This document shows positions 32,072 to 41,392 of a stretch of DNA of 41,392 nucleotides, in pieces. The number at the start of each line of letters is the position of its first letter. Position 1 is the stretch's first letter. Made by a program: the position numbers and the translations under genes. The stretch comes from Oscillospiraceae bacterium (GTDB lineage: Bacteria; Bacillota; Clostridia; Oscillospirales; Oscillospiraceae). Under the pieces are notes generated by a model that worked only from the letters and a program-made list of their open reading frames with translations, was not told where the DNA came from and did no database searches. The stretch spans positions 1 to 41,392 of the forward strand of contig JAFRDM010000004.1 in the NCBI GenBank assembly GCA_017403885.1, read 5' to 3'.

Positions 32072-33076
32072 TTATTTCACAGTCCAGGCGAAGGGTATGT
32101 AAATCTCGCCGAATTTCTCCATCGCATAGCTGTCCGTCATGCCGGAGATATAATCCACGGCGGCGCGCTCACGCCCCTCGCGCTCGACGACGCCGCGGAA
32201 ATCCTCGGGCAGCCGGTCGGCGTCGGCGGCGTAATAGTCGTAGAGCACGCTCAGGATCCCTTCGACCTTGCCCTCCTCGCTTTTTGCGATCGGGTCGGTG
32301 TAGATGTCGGAGTACATGTAGCCGTGAAAATAATCGAAGGCGGCCTGCATCCTGTCGGAAAGACGGATCACGCCGTCCCGGCTCGAGGCGACGAGGTCGG
32401 AGACAAAGGAGTTGATACGCTCGCTGTTGCGTTCGCCGCACTCTTCGCGAATGCGCGCGGGGACGGACTCGGCCGTCAGGATCCCGGCGCGGATCGAGTC
32501 GTCGAGGTCGTGGTTGATGTAGGCGATGCGGTCGCACAGGCGCACGACCGTGGCCTCGCGCGTGTCGTCGGGCGCGCCGTGCGTGTGATGGAGGATGCCC
32601 ATGCGCGTCTCAAAGCAGAGATTCAATCCCTGCCCGTCGCGCTCGAGGACGTCCACGACACGCAGGCTTTGCTCATAGTGCTTGAAGCCGCCGGGATAGA
32701 TCTTGTCCAGCGCCCGTTCGCCCGCATGGCCGAAGGGCGTGTGACCCAGATCGTGGCCCAGCGCCGCAGCTTCCGCCAGGTCCTCGTTGAGGCGAAGCGC
32801 CCGCGCAACGGTGCGCGCGAGACGCGTGACCTCGAGCGTATGAGTCAGCCGCGTGCGGTAATGGTCGCCCTCCGGCTGGAGGAAGACCTGCGTTTTATGC
32901 TTTAAGCGGCGGAAGGACTTCGAGTGCGTGATGCGGTCCACGTCCCGCTGAAAGCAGGTGCGGATCGAGCATTCCTCCTCGGGGTGCAGACGCCCCTTCG
33001 AATCCTCGGCCCGGATGCCCCAGGGACCGACGAGCTCGCGTTCGAGCGCTTCGCGCTCTTCTCTCGGACAGGCCAT
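32072..33076 (-). CDS. dgt: dGTP triphosphohydrolase-like HD protein
   Basis: The 334-residue protein has the HD set of dNTP triphosphohydrolases: RTRLTHTLEV (His), ALGHDLGHTPFGHAGE (HD plus following His), and LCDRIAYINHDLDD (Asp). It hydrolyses dGTP or related dNTPs to nucleoside and triphosphate and so adjusts dNTP pools. Its place directly before dnaG and rpoD is common in Clostridia. GGAAGGAGG precedes the ATG. A 126-base gap separates it from dnaG, with no gene in it beyond a second unused ribosome-binding-like sequence. Confidence 0.92.
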   Translation of the reverse strand: MACPREEREALERELVGPWGIRAEDSKGRLHPEEECSIRTCFQRDVDRITHSKSFRRLKHKTQVFLQPEGDHYRTRLTHTLEVTRLARTVARALRLNEDLAEAAALGHDLGHTPFGHAGERALDKIYPGGFKHYEQSLRVVDVLERDGQGLNLCFETRMGILHHTHGAPDDTREATVVRLCDRIAYINHDLDDSIRAGILTAESVPARIREECGERNSERINSFVSDLVASSRDGVIRLSDRMQAAFDYFHGYMYSDIYTDPIAKSEEGKVEGILSVLYDYYAADADRLPEDFRGVVEREGRERAAVDYISGMTDSYAMEKFGEIYIPFAWTVK

Positions 33077-33105
33077 TTCGCCGCCTCCTTCCTGAAAAAC
33101 GGAGT

Positions 33106-33136
33106 AAAAAAGATCGGAAGAGATTCCTTCCGATCT
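33106..33136 (-). terminator. terminator after the yigZ-like gene
   Basis: A 10-bp stem (33111-33120 with 33127-33136) is followed on the minus strand by a T-run (33110-33106). Only about 30 bases then remain before dgt, so the dgt promoter must overlap it or lie in the AT-rich stretch 33137-33190. Confidence 0.8.
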
Positions 33137-33190
33137 ATTTATACGACGCGTTTTTTCTTTTCCCTTTATTTTTTTGAAAATATTTTGTCA

Positions 33191-33817
33191 CTATTTCACT
33201 CTGACCGCGCGGAAGCTCTCGCCGATGGTATTGACCTCCACGACACCGGCGCTCAAATCGAAGATGCGCGCAGCGAAGGCGGCGGCCCTTTCCTCCGGCA
33301 CCAGGGCCTTCAGCGTCACGTCTGCGGCATAGAGCGTATCCGTCAGGATGCCGTCATAAGCGGAGATCTCGCGCTTGAGCTGCTCGGCCGCGGCGTAGGA
33401 GCAGGCGAACTCCGTCTCCACCCAGCGCCGCACGACGGAAACGCCCGCGGCGTCCAGCGCGTCCTTCGCGCTTTTCGTATAGGCGCGGAACAGCCCCGGC
33501 GCGCCCAGCAGCACGCCGCCGAAATAACGCGTGACGACGCACACGAGGTTCGTGACGCCCTCGCGCCGAAAAACCTCCAGCATCGGCAGGCCCGCCGTGC
33601 CCTGCGGCTCGCCGTCGTCGGCATAGCGCTCGACGCCGCCCCGGAGCAGATAACACGAGCAGTTGTGCCGCGCGTCGTAGTATTTCCTTTTCATCTCGGC
33701 GATGAAGGCCCGGGCTTCCTCCTCGCTCTCGACGGGGCGGATGTGGCCGAGAAAGCGGGATCGCTTCTCGACAAACTCGCTCTCGCCCGGGCCCGCGGGA
33801 ATGAAATACTCAGTCAT
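33191..33817 (-). CDS. YigZ/IMPACT-family protein
   Basis: The 208 residues match the YigZ family: EFVEKRSRFLGHI near the start, then ERYADDGEPQGTAGLPML and VTRYFGGVLLGAPGLFRAYT (the conserved IMPACT core), and a C-terminal ferredoxin-like domain. The family is linked to translation control through similarity to eukaryotic IMPACT; the bacterial role is uncertain. Its start overlaps the end of the GNAT gene by 8 bases. A terminator follows. Confidence 0.9.
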   Translation of the reverse strand: MTEYFIPAGPGESEFVEKRSRFLGHIRPVESEEEARAFIAEMKRKYYDARHNCSCYLLRGGVERYADDGEPQGTAGLPMLEVFRREGVTNLVCVVTRYFGGVLLGAPGLFRAYTKSAKDALDAAGVSVVRRWVETEFACSYAAAEQLKREISAYDGILTDTLYAADVTLKALVPEERAAAFAARIFDLSAGVVEVNTIGESFRAVRVK

Positions 33818-34328
33818 CGAATTCCTCCGCCTCCATGGCGTAGTAGACCGTCTCCCGCGGCTCGCCGGTCTCGGTGGTCCAGCTGCCGGTGAAGCGGTAG
33901 GAAAAGCCGCATTTTTCGATCACGCGCCGGGACTTGTCGTTTCCCGGAAAGTGCGAACACCAGATGCGCCCGGCCCCAAAGGCGAAGTACAGGCTCAGCA
34001 GCGCCCTGACGGCCTCGGGCACGTATCCTCTGCCCCAGAAGGGCTTCGCGATCCAGTAGCCGATCTCGTATTCCCCGTTCTGCCGCGGATCTTGGCCGGG
34101 AAAGATCCCGATGCTGCCCACGCCCTCGTCCGAGGGCTTGACGGTGATCACCCAGGTGCGCTCGTTCATCAGGATCGTGCGCAGCACGTTCAGACTGTCC
34201 GCCTCGTCTCTGTGCGGCGCCCAGCCCGCGGAGGGGCCGACCTCCGGGTCGGAGGCGAAGCGGTACAGCGCCGCCGCGTCGTCCTCGCGCCAGGGGCGCA
34301 GGACGAGCCGTTCGGTCTCGATCCTCAT
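33810..34328 (-). CDS. RimJ/RimL-type GNAT acetyltransferase
   Basis: The 172 residues start MRIETERLVLRPWREDDA, the typical RimJ/RimL opening, and contain IGYWIAKPFWGRGYVPEAV (acetyl-CoA loop) and NDKSRRVIEKCGF. Enzymes of this type acetylate protein N-termini or small molecules; the substrate is unknown. ATG 34328 overlaps the stop of the channel gene (ATGA), which decides it over an in-frame codon at 34349. Confidence 0.88.
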   Translation of the reverse strand: MRIETERLVLRPWREDDAAALYRFASDPEVGPSAGWAPHRDEADSLNVLRTILMNERTWVITVKPSDEGVGSIGIFPGQDPRQNGEYEIGYWIAKPFWGRGYVPEAVRALLSLYFAFGAGRIWCSHFPGNDKSRRVIEKCGFSYRFTGSWTTETGEPRETVYYAMEAEEFDD

Positions 34329-35116
34329 TCTGTTTCCTCTTCCTTCCACATGCCGCGCACGACGGTCGGCTGCAGTACGGGGGCGCTCTTTTCCTCGTCT
34401 TCCTTCTGATCCTTGGCGAGCTCGGCCATGTAGCCCGCCGTGATGATGCCGGAGGGCAGCGCCACGATCGCGATGCCGAAGGCGGCCGAGAGCATCGTGA
34501 ACACCCGGCCCGTCGTCGTGACGGGGTAGATGTCGCCGTAGCCCACCGTTGTCAGGCTGACGGTCGCCCAGTAGACGGCCTCGAAAAAGGAATCAAAGGA
34601 ATCCGGCTCAAGATTGAGGATCACCAGCGCCGATACGAGCACATACACGAGCGCAAAGGTGCCGACGGCGAGAAGCGCGTCCTTCGAGCGGCGGAACACG
34701 CGCCCGATGATCTGCACGCTGCGGGAGTAGCGCGCCATCTTGAACACGCGCAGGATCCGCAGCGCGCGGAACATGCGCATGAGACGCAGCACCTTGAAGC
34801 TGCCGTTGATGGCCGTGAAGCTCGGCAGGATCGACAGCAGGTCGACGAGCGCCATAAAGGAGAAGGGATAGCGCACGAAGGACAGCACGGAGGCGCTTTT
34901 GTATTTGTAGTCCGCCGTGACGAGCCTTGCGAGATAGTCCAGCGCAAAAATGCAGGCGCAGACCTTGTCGATGACGACGAGCGTCGGATGCTCGCCCTTC
35001 ACGGCGAGCGGGACGAGAGAGATCACGATCAACACGATCATGAAGCCGTCGTAAATCGAACTGGCCCGGTCTTCGCCGCGCGACGCCTCGATGAGCTCAA
35101 AGAGCCTTTTTCTCAT
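34325..35116 (-). CDS. voltage-gated-type potassium channel
   Basis: The 263-residue protein has six membrane segments. The fourth carries regularly spaced Arg (RLMRMFRALRILRVFKMAR), the voltage-sensor pattern, and a pore loop follows with the selectivity filter TTVGYGD before the last helix. The C-terminal tail is short, charged and cytoplasmic, without an RCK domain. It would form a tetrameric potassium channel. It lies 31 bases after hflX and overlaps the GNAT gene by 4 bases. Confidence 0.93.
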   Translation of the reverse strand: MRKRLFELIEASRGEDRASSIYDGFMIVLIVISLVPLAVKGEHPTLVVIDKVCACIFALDYLARLVTADYKYKSASVLSFVRYPFSFMALVDLLSILPSFTAINGSFKVLRLMRMFRALRILRVFKMARYSRSVQIIGRVFRRSKDALLAVGTFALVYVLVSALVILNLEPDSFDSFFEAVYWATVSLTTVGYGDIYPVTTTGRVFTMLSAAFGIAIVALPSGIITAGYMAELAKDQKEDEEKSAPVLQPTVVRGMWKEEETE

Positions 35117-35147
35117 TCTTCCGCCTCTTTCCGTAAACGGGGGAGTC

Positions 35148-36455
35148 TTACTCCCGATCCTCTTCCTGTGAAACGCGGCCGGGGATGAATTCCCTGAGCT
35201 TTCCGGCCAGCGCCGCCGGCACGACGGCCTCGACGGCGATCCCCTCGTCGGTATATTCGGCGCTCTTTACGACGGCCTCGCGCTGCAGCGTGTCGAGGAT
35301 GCCGGCGTTGGAGTAGGGGAGGAACAGCGACAGCCGGGTCTTCCCGCGGCTGAGCATCTCCGAGAGCCTGTCCAGCAGCGCCTGCGTACCCTCGCCGCTT
35401 TTGGCCGAGATGCACACCACGTCCTCACCGTGCGGCAGGATACCGAAATAGCGATCGCACTTATTGTACACCCGCAGACGCGGCGTGCTCTCCGCCCCGA
35501 GCTGGACGATCAGTTCGTCGACGATGCGCGCCTGGGTCTCCCATTCGGGATTCGACAGGTCGATGACGTGCAGCAGCACGTCGGCATAGCTCAGCTCCTC
35601 GAGCGTGGCCTTGAAGGCCTCGATCAGATGCGTGGGCAGCTTGCGGATGAAGCCGACGGTGTCGGAGAGCAGGATCTCGGTCGTCTCGTCGATCCTCAGA
35701 CGGCGCGTCGTGGTGTCGAGCGTGTCGAACAGCCGGTCGTTGGCGGGGATGCCCGCCCCGGTGAGGCAGTTCAGCAGGGTGGATTTGCCCGCGTTGGTGT
35801 AGCCCACGAGACAGACCATCGGCATCGCGTTCTTCTCGCGCCGGCGGCGCTGCGTGCCGCGCACGCGGCGCACGTCCGCGAGCTCCTCCTCCAGCTTCTG
35901 GATCTTGCGGCGGATGTGCCGCCGGTCGCTCTCCAGCTGGGTCTCGCCCGGACCGCGCGTGCCGATCGGGCTCGAGCCGCCCGAGGCGGTCTGCCGCACA
36001 AGGTGCGACCACATTCCCGTGAGACGCGGCAGCAGATATTTGTACTGCGCCAGCTCGACCTGGAGCTGACCCTCGCGCGTGCGGGCGCGCTGGGCGAAGA
36101 TGTCGAGGATCAGGCCCGAACGATCGAGCACGCGGACGCCCAGCTCCTCCGAGAGCACGCGCATCTGCGAAGGGGAGAGCTCATTGTCGAAGACCGCGAG
36201 GTCGCAGTCGTTGCGCTCGATCAGCTCTTTGAGCTCGCGCACCTTGCCGTCGCCGATAAAGCAGCGCGGATCGGGCGCCGGCCGCTGCTGCATCAGCATG
36301 GCCGCCGTTTCGCCTCCCGCTGTCTCCACGAGCGCGGCGAGCTCCTCCATCGAGACCTCGCTCGAGCGCTCGGAGGGCTCCATGCTCGCGGCGGCAAGCC
36401 CTGCAAGGACGGCGCGCTCTTTTTTTGTTTCGGTTATTTCTGTTTTGTCTGGCAT
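35148..36455 (-). CDS. hflX: ribosome-associated GTPase HflX
   Basis: The 435-residue protein has the HflX N-terminal domain, a Gly-rich linker (GTRGPGETQLESDRR) and a GTPase domain with GYTNAGKST (G1), DTVGFIRKLP (G3) and NKCD (G4). HflX splits stalled or hibernating 70S ribosomes, particularly under heat or antibiotic stress. Its start overlaps the end of the alpha-galactosidase gene by 22 bases. A small hairpin (35141-35146 with 35150-35155) covers its stop codon. Sharing an operon with glycosidases probably has no functional meaning. Confidence 0.95.
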   Translation of the reverse strand: MPDKTEITETKKERAVLAGLAAASMEPSERSSEVSMEELAALVETAGGETAAMLMQQRPAPDPRCFIGDGKVRELKELIERNDCDLAVFDNELSPSQMRVLSEELGVRVLDRSGLILDIFAQRARTREGQLQVELAQYKYLLPRLTGMWSHLVRQTASGGSSPIGTRGPGETQLESDRRHIRRKIQKLEEELADVRRVRGTQRRRREKNAMPMVCLVGYTNAGKSTLLNCLTGAGIPANDRLFDTLDTTTRRLRIDETTEILLSDTVGFIRKLPTHLIEAFKATLEELSYADVLLHVIDLSNPEWETQARIVDELIVQLGAESTPRLRVYNKCDRYFGILPHGEDVVCISAKSGEGTQALLDRLSEMLSRGKTRLSLFLPYSNAGILDTLQREAVVKSAEYTDEGIAVEAVVPAALAGKLREFIPGRVSQEEDRE

Positions 36456-38038
36456 ATTCCTTTGAGTTTCAGCAGCTTGTGTACGCCGTCGAGCTCATAG
36501 CTGACGGACACGAGTCCCGGCGCGTCGGCGTCGACGCGGATGTTTTCGGCCCTGCGCGTTTCCCGCGTGCGGCGATAGGCCGCGAGCGCCTTATCCCCGT
36601 ATTTTCCCATGTCGTCCGAGCACAGCAGCATCCCTCCGAAGAGGGCGTTGACGGTGCACAGAACCTGCTTTTCCTCCTCCGTCAGCTTGAGATTGTCCTC
36701 GCGCAGAAAGAAAACGTCGGGGTCGGAGAGCCAGGCGCGGCCGTTGAGCTGGCGGCGGAAGACGGTGTTCGCGATGGCCTGGCGGGTGGAGACGCGCTCG
36801 CGGTGCGTCTGGCGCATCAGCCAGCTGCCGTCCCAGTCGAGCCCGACGTCGCAGCTGACGCGGCAGTAGTCTACCAGACCGAAGGCGGGCATCACCGGCA
36901 CGCCGCAGCCGAGGATCAGCTTGTCGCCGCAGAGCTCGCGCAGGAACTCCATCGCCCGGATCATGCGGCCCGCGCGGCTCTCCTTCTCGTTCCCGAAGGG
37001 CGCCGCGCCGTAGAGGAAGTCAAGCTTGACGAGATCGAAGCCCCAGTCCTCAAACACACGGCGGAAGGTCTCGCGCAGGTAGGCCTGCACCTCGGGGCGA
37101 TCGATGTCCAGCGCATAGAAGCCGCCCCAGTTGCAGCCGCAGTACCAGGGCTTCCCCTCGTGCAGGAACAGCCAGTCGGGGTGCTCCTTGAAGACCTTCG
37201 AGCGGACGTTCGCCACAAAGGGCGCCAGCCAGAGACCCGCCTTGAGGCCCCTGGCGTGGATCTCGTCCGCCAGCGGCTTGAGCCCGCGGGGGAATTTGAC
37301 CGGGTCGGTCTCGAGCCAGTCGCCGACATTGCTCTCCCAGCCGTCGTCGATCTGGAAGAGATCTCCCTTTTCGAGCACCTTCGCGCAGCCGAGAAGGTCG
37401 GCGCGGATCGAAGTCTCGGAGATGTCCTCATAACGGTTGTACCAGCTGGAATAACCGGCCATTTTTTCTCTGGTGCGGCATTCCACGCCCATAGCGGCGA
37501 ACCAGGCGTCGAAAACTTCCGTCTCGCCGCCCTCGGCGAAGAGCAGGTCGAAGGCGTGGAAATCACCGTCGACGCGAAGGCCGGCGCAGTCGCGGCTGAT
37601 CGTCAGCTCAAACGTGTTGGCGTCATAGCGGAAGAGTGTGTAACCGGGATGCTCGTCGAGCGAGCCAATCAGACGAAAGCGCTCTCCGAGGCGGAAATAG
37701 CACCAGCTCTCGCCGTGGGTGAGGCCGGGCCTGTCGGGATAGTCGACGAAATAGTAATCGCCGTAGCGATCGAGCCCGTAGTGCTCCACGCCCTTTTTCG
37801 GCAGACGGCGCAGCGAACGGATCCTGTCGCGGCGTGTATACTCCGGGCAGTAGCTCCAGGTCTGGAAGCCGTTCATGAAGATCTTCTCATCCTCGCCGAG
37901 CTCCACGCGCATCGTGGCCGTGACCGAGCGGAGCGTTCCGTGTAGCGGAAGAGAGACGTGCACTTCTCCCCGCGCCTCTGCGGCGCCGGTGAAGCGCTCT
38001 CCGCTTTGCAGCTCGACGGTATAGTTCAATTCGGACAT
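36434..38038 (-). CDS. GH36-type alpha-galactosidase
   Basis: The 534 residues show the GH36 clan-D barrel: FQIDDGWESNVGDW, HARGLKAGLWLAPF, and FDLVKLDFLYGA, whose Asp is the nucleophile. A second Asp in CRVSCDVGLDWD is the likely acid/base. An N-terminal beta-sandwich occupies about residues 1-190. There is no signal peptide, so it acts in the cytoplasm, presumably removing alpha-galactose from melibiose- or raffinose-like sugars. It starts three bases after the GH2 gene. It is shorter than many GH36 enzymes (about 700 residues). Confidence 0.88.
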   Translation of the reverse strand: MSELNYTVELQSGERFTGAAEARGEVHVSLPLHGTLRSVTATMRVELGEDEKIFMNGFQTWSYCPEYTRRDRIRSLRRLPKKGVEHYGLDRYGDYYFVDYPDRPGLTHGESWCYFRLGERFRLIGSLDEHPGYTLFRYDANTFELTISRDCAGLRVDGDFHAFDLLFAEGGETEVFDAWFAAMGVECRTREKMAGYSSWYNRYEDISETSIRADLLGCAKVLEKGDLFQIDDGWESNVGDWLETDPVKFPRGLKPLADEIHARGLKAGLWLAPFVANVRSKVFKEHPDWLFLHEGKPWYCGCNWGGFYALDIDRPEVQAYLRETFRRVFEDWGFDLVKLDFLYGAAPFGNEKESRAGRMIRAMEFLRELCGDKLILGCGVPVMPAFGLVDYCRVSCDVGLDWDGSWLMRQTHRERVSTRQAIANTVFRRQLNGRAWLSDPDVFFLREDNLKLTEEEKQVLCTVNALFGGMLLCSDDMGKYGDKALAAYRRTRETRRAENIRVDADAPGLVSVSYELDGVHKLLKLKGICQTKQK

Positions 38039-38041
38039 GGC

Positions 38042-40366
38042 TTACTCCTTTACGACGTCAAACTCGATCTCCGCGGCGGCCGTCTGCGGCGAAGAGACAT
38101 GCAGCACGGCCTTGCCCGCGCGCCCGGCGGTGCGCAGGTAGCAGCCGCTCATGCCGCCCTCGGCCGTCGCATCGGCAGGACCTGCCAGCTCGGCCGCGCC
38201 TGCGACGGAGAAGTGCAGCGGCAGCTGGGCGTAAGGGGCGGGATTGCCGTATTCGTCCACGACGCGCACCCGCACGGCCGCCATGTCGTAGCGATCTCCC
38301 TCGTGCAGCACGGTCGAGCTGACCGAGCACTCCAGGCGCAGCTTCGCGCCGGGAGCGCGCGTCACGGAGGCGACGACCTTGCCGCCGACCTTTGCGTCGA
38401 AGCGCCAGCGCGTAGCCTCGCCGCCCCAGTTGCCCACGTACTTGCCGTAGAGCGCGACGCCGTCTTCCATCGTCAGTCCGTAGCGCAGCATGAGCGCGCC
38501 CATCTTCAGCTTGTCGGCCGCGGGCAGGTTGGCCAGACCGTGCTTCTCGGCCGAGAGCAGCAGATCGTGCATGACTTTGGCCTTGAGCGGCTCGAAGCCC
38601 TCCTGCGAGCGGAGCAGATCGCCGATCTTGTCGTCGATCAGCACCGGACCGTGCCGGAGCCCCTTCCAGCCCTTTGAGGTGAAGGTCGCAACGTAGTTGT
38701 CGTTCTTATACAGCTCAACGCATTCGGCGTTTGTGAAGGCGTAGATCTCGCCGGTCTCGCCGCCGGGGTAGTCTCCGATGTCCATCGACGAGCCGACGTC
38801 GAGCACCCAGCGCCCCTCGCCCTGGGATGCGTAGGTGGAGGCGGCCAGCTTGGGATTGCGGAAAGCGTCCGTCACGCCGTGATAGCACACACGGTTGCCC
38901 GAGCCGAAGTCCTTGTGCGTGGGATAGTCGAACATGCACCAGCCGAAGCAGCCGACGTGGCGCCCGTCCGCCATTGCGTCGTTGAGGACGCGGGCATGGC
39001 GTAGGGCATGCTCCTGACGGCGCTGCCAGGTGTCGTAGCTCTTGGTGGGGAACATATGGCCGTCGTGCTCGGAAATGAGCAGGGCCTTGTCCATGTCGGG
39101 CGTGACCTTGTCCTTGGGCCTGCAGCCGGGATTGTTGCCCTTGTGGGAGAAATCGTTGTAAGCGTAAACATCCTCGAGCAGGCTGCTCTTTTCGAGATAG
39201 CGCACGCCGGAGGTCGGACGGCTGGGGTCGAGCTCATGCGCGAGCGCGTTGGTACGGCGGTAGAAATCGTCGTTGTCCTGGCTCTCGTTGATGCGCACGC
39301 CCCAGAGCACGATGGAGGGGTGGTTGCGGTACTGCGTCACCATCTCCCGCACGTTCTCCACAGCCTGGTCGATCCATTTTCCGTCGCCGATGTGCTGCCA
39401 GCCGGGGATCTCGGTGAAGACCAGCAGTCCGCGGCGGTCGCATTCGTCGATGAAATAACGGCTCTGGGGATAGTGGGAGGTGCGCACGGCGGTGAGCTGC
39501 AGCTCCTCGGAAAGGATGCGCGCGTCCTCGCGCTGCAGGCTCTCGGGCGCGGCGTAGCCGATGTAGGGCCAGCACTGATGGCGGTTGAGCCCGCGCAGGA
39601 AGAATGGCCTGCCGTTGAGCAGCAGCTCGTCGGCGCGGAACTCGACGCTGCGGAAGCCGAAGGAGACCTTCTCGCTGTCGCCGTTCGGCAGCGCGACCTC
39701 GCAGGCATAGAGCTGCGGGCAGTCGGGATCCCACAGCCGCGCGGCGGGCACGGAGAGCGTCAGTTCGTCCCGGCCCTCGGCCGCGGCGAGCACGGTCTCC
39801 CCGTCAAGGATGCGCACGGCGGCCTTCTCGTACGCGCCGTCGATCTCGAATTTCACTTTGGCGCGGCGGTCCATGCCCGCGATCACGAACACGTCCCTGA
39901 CGTAAGTCTTTTCGCGCACGTCGAGCCAGGCCTCGCGATAGAGCCCGCCGTAGGTCAGATAATCGATCACAAAGCCGAAGGGCGGGATATCGGGATTCTC
40001 GGTACAGTCGAGCTTTACCGCGACGCTGTTTTCTTCCCCCGGGCGGACGAGATCGGTGATCTCGACGCGGAAGGCGGTGTAGCCGCAGCGGTGAGAGGCG
40101 GCGAGGGCGCCGTTGACGTAGACGCAGGCGATATGCGCCGCGCCGTCGAACTGCAGGAACAGCCGTTTTCCCGCGCATTCCGCCGGGATGTCGAGACGGC
40201 GGCGATAGCCGCAGATCATCTCATAGTCGGCAGGCACGGCGTAATTCTGCGGCAGCGCGCGGACACTGTGCGGCAGGCGGACTTCCTGTGCGGCGCTCCC
40301 AAAAGAGGGAAAGTCCCCGGTCCATTTTTCGGTGAACTCCCATCCGCTGCAGATACTTTTCAGCAT
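38042..40366 (-). CDS. GH2-family beta-galactosidase-like enzyme
   Basis: The 774-residue protein has a GH2 layout: jelly-roll sugar-binding domain (about 1-165), immunoglobulin-like domain (about 165-260), TIM barrel (about 265-560) and C-terminal Ig-like parts. RGLNRHQ opens the barrel. WGVRINESQ holds the acid/base Glu, and LLISEHDGHM the nucleophile Glu. No signal peptide is present. beta-Galactosidase is likeliest, but GH2 also holds glucuronidases and mannosidases. AAAGGAG precedes the ATG, behind a good promoter. No sugar transporter is nearby. Confidence 0.85.
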   Translation of the reverse strand: MLKSICSGWEFTEKWTGDFPSFGSAAQEVRLPHSVRALPQNYAVPADYEMICGYRRRLDIPAECAGKRLFLQFDGAAHIACVYVNGALAASHRCGYTAFRVEITDLVRPGEENSVAVKLDCTENPDIPPFGFVIDYLTYGGLYREAWLDVREKTYVRDVFVIAGMDRRAKVKFEIDGAYEKAAVRILDGETVLAAAEGRDELTLSVPAARLWDPDCPQLYACEVALPNGDSEKVSFGFRSVEFRADELLLNGRPFFLRGLNRHQCWPYIGYAAPESLQREDARILSEELQLTAVRTSHYPQSRYFIDECDRRGLLVFTEIPGWQHIGDGKWIDQAVENVREMVTQYRNHPSIVLWGVRINESQDNDDFYRRTNALAHELDPSRPTSGVRYLEKSSLLEDVYAYNDFSHKGNNPGCRPKDKVTPDMDKALLISEHDGHMFPTKSYDTWQRRQEHALRHARVLNDAMADGRHVGCFGWCMFDYPTHKDFGSGNRVCYHGVTDAFRNPKLAASTYASQGEGRWVLDVGSSMDIGDYPGGETGEIYAFTNAECVELYKNDNYVATFTSKGWKGLRHGPVLIDDKIGDLLRSQEGFEPLKAKVMHDLLLSAEKHGLANLPAADKLKMGALMLRYGLTMEDGVALYGKYVGNWGGEATRWRFDAKVGGKVVASVTRAPGAKLRLECSVSSTVLHEGDRYDMAAVRVRVVDEYGNPAPYAQLPLHFSVAGAAELAGPADATAEGGMSGCYLRTAGRAGKAVLHVSSPQTAAAEIEFDVVKE

Positions 40367-40400
40367 AGAAATACTCCTTTTATCATGTAGTGAGCATAAC

Positions 40401-40436
40401 CTTATATATTATAAGCGATAAAACAGCTCGCCGCAA
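40401..40436 (-). promoter_or_regulatory. promoter of the galactosidase operon
   Basis: On the minus strand TTGCGG (40436-40431) and TATAAT (40413-40408) are 17 bp apart. A palindrome CTTATA/TATAAG (40401-40406 with 40410-40415) covers the -10 and may be a repressor site. Confidence 0.75.
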
Positions 40437-40461
40437 GAGTGCATTTGCCGCTCCCGCGCAC

Positions 40462-40494
40462 AAAAAAGCGCCCCGGGTTTTTCACCCGGGGCGC
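40462..40494 (-). terminator. terminator after clpB
   Basis: An 11-bp stem (40468-40478 with 40484-40494) is followed on the minus strand by six T (40467-40462). Confidence 0.9.
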
Positions 40495-40510
40495 TGTGCG
40501 TATGATCGGT

Positions 40511-41392
<882 letters not shown>

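Noticed and set aside
33111..33122. Sequence identical to the first 12 bases of a common sequencing adapter
   Set aside because: The match stops after 12 bases and the sequence is one arm of a perfect terminator with a T-run in the right place, so it is genuine genomic sequence.

Overview
The window reads as chromosomal DNA from a GC-rich, endospore-forming member of the Clostridia, possibly an Oscillospiraceae-like gut lineage. The evidence is a clear spoVT, a dgt-dnaG-rpoD operon, the rpsF-ssb-rpsR operon, a Firmicutes-type galT, an Lsa-like ABC-F gene, and AAGGAGG-type ribosome binding sites throughout. I see no rRNA, tRNA, insertion sequence, prophage or CRISPR array. Almost all of the window is coding, so it looks like core and near-core genome rather than a mobile island.

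Region by region. 1-4058 (+): the end of an unknown membrane protein, an alpha/beta hydrolase, two small ORFs behind a possible regulated promoter, and a three-gene set (membrane protein, DUF6765-like protein, HdeD-like protein). 4084-8209 (+): spoVT with a sigma-G-like promoter buried in the preceding terminator, an Lsa-type ABC-F gene behind an attenuator-like leader, and an M3 oligoendopeptidase. 8210-10065 (+): an odd leader with mini-ORFs, a short DUF1062 protein, then rpsF-ssb-rpsR. 10084-11612 (-): inositol monophosphatase and biotin ligase. 11693-14986 (+): a small basic protein whose terminator precedes its stop codon, then a WYL regulator, a phospholipase-C-like protein and three GNAT acetyltransferases in a tight row. 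15061-17435: galT (-) and a PAP2 phosphatase (+), divergent. 17441-21406 (-): TrmH-family methyltransferase, HD hydrolase and PcrA helicase. 21755-23938 (+): a small coiled-coil protein and an ABC exporter.

24022-28800 (-) is a methionine-synthesis operon: a free-standing MetH reactivation domain, a MetH without that domain, and a homocysteine methyltransferase/methylene-THF reductase fusion. 28930-33076 (-) is dgt-dnaG-rpoD. 33191-40366 (-) is a long co-directional run: GH2 beta-galactosidase, GH36 alpha-galactosidase, HflX, a voltage-gated-type potassium channel, a GNAT and a YigZ protein. The window ends inside clpB (-). The two galactosidases release sugars that galT could process, although galT lies 20 kb away with its own promoter.

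The most interesting material lies between and at the edges of genes: the ABC-F leader, the ORF that runs through its own terminator, the spoVT promoter inside a terminator, the dnaG start without a usable standard start codon, and a 33-bp imperfect direct repeat upstream of the ABC exporter operon. No completely new multi-gene system is evident.
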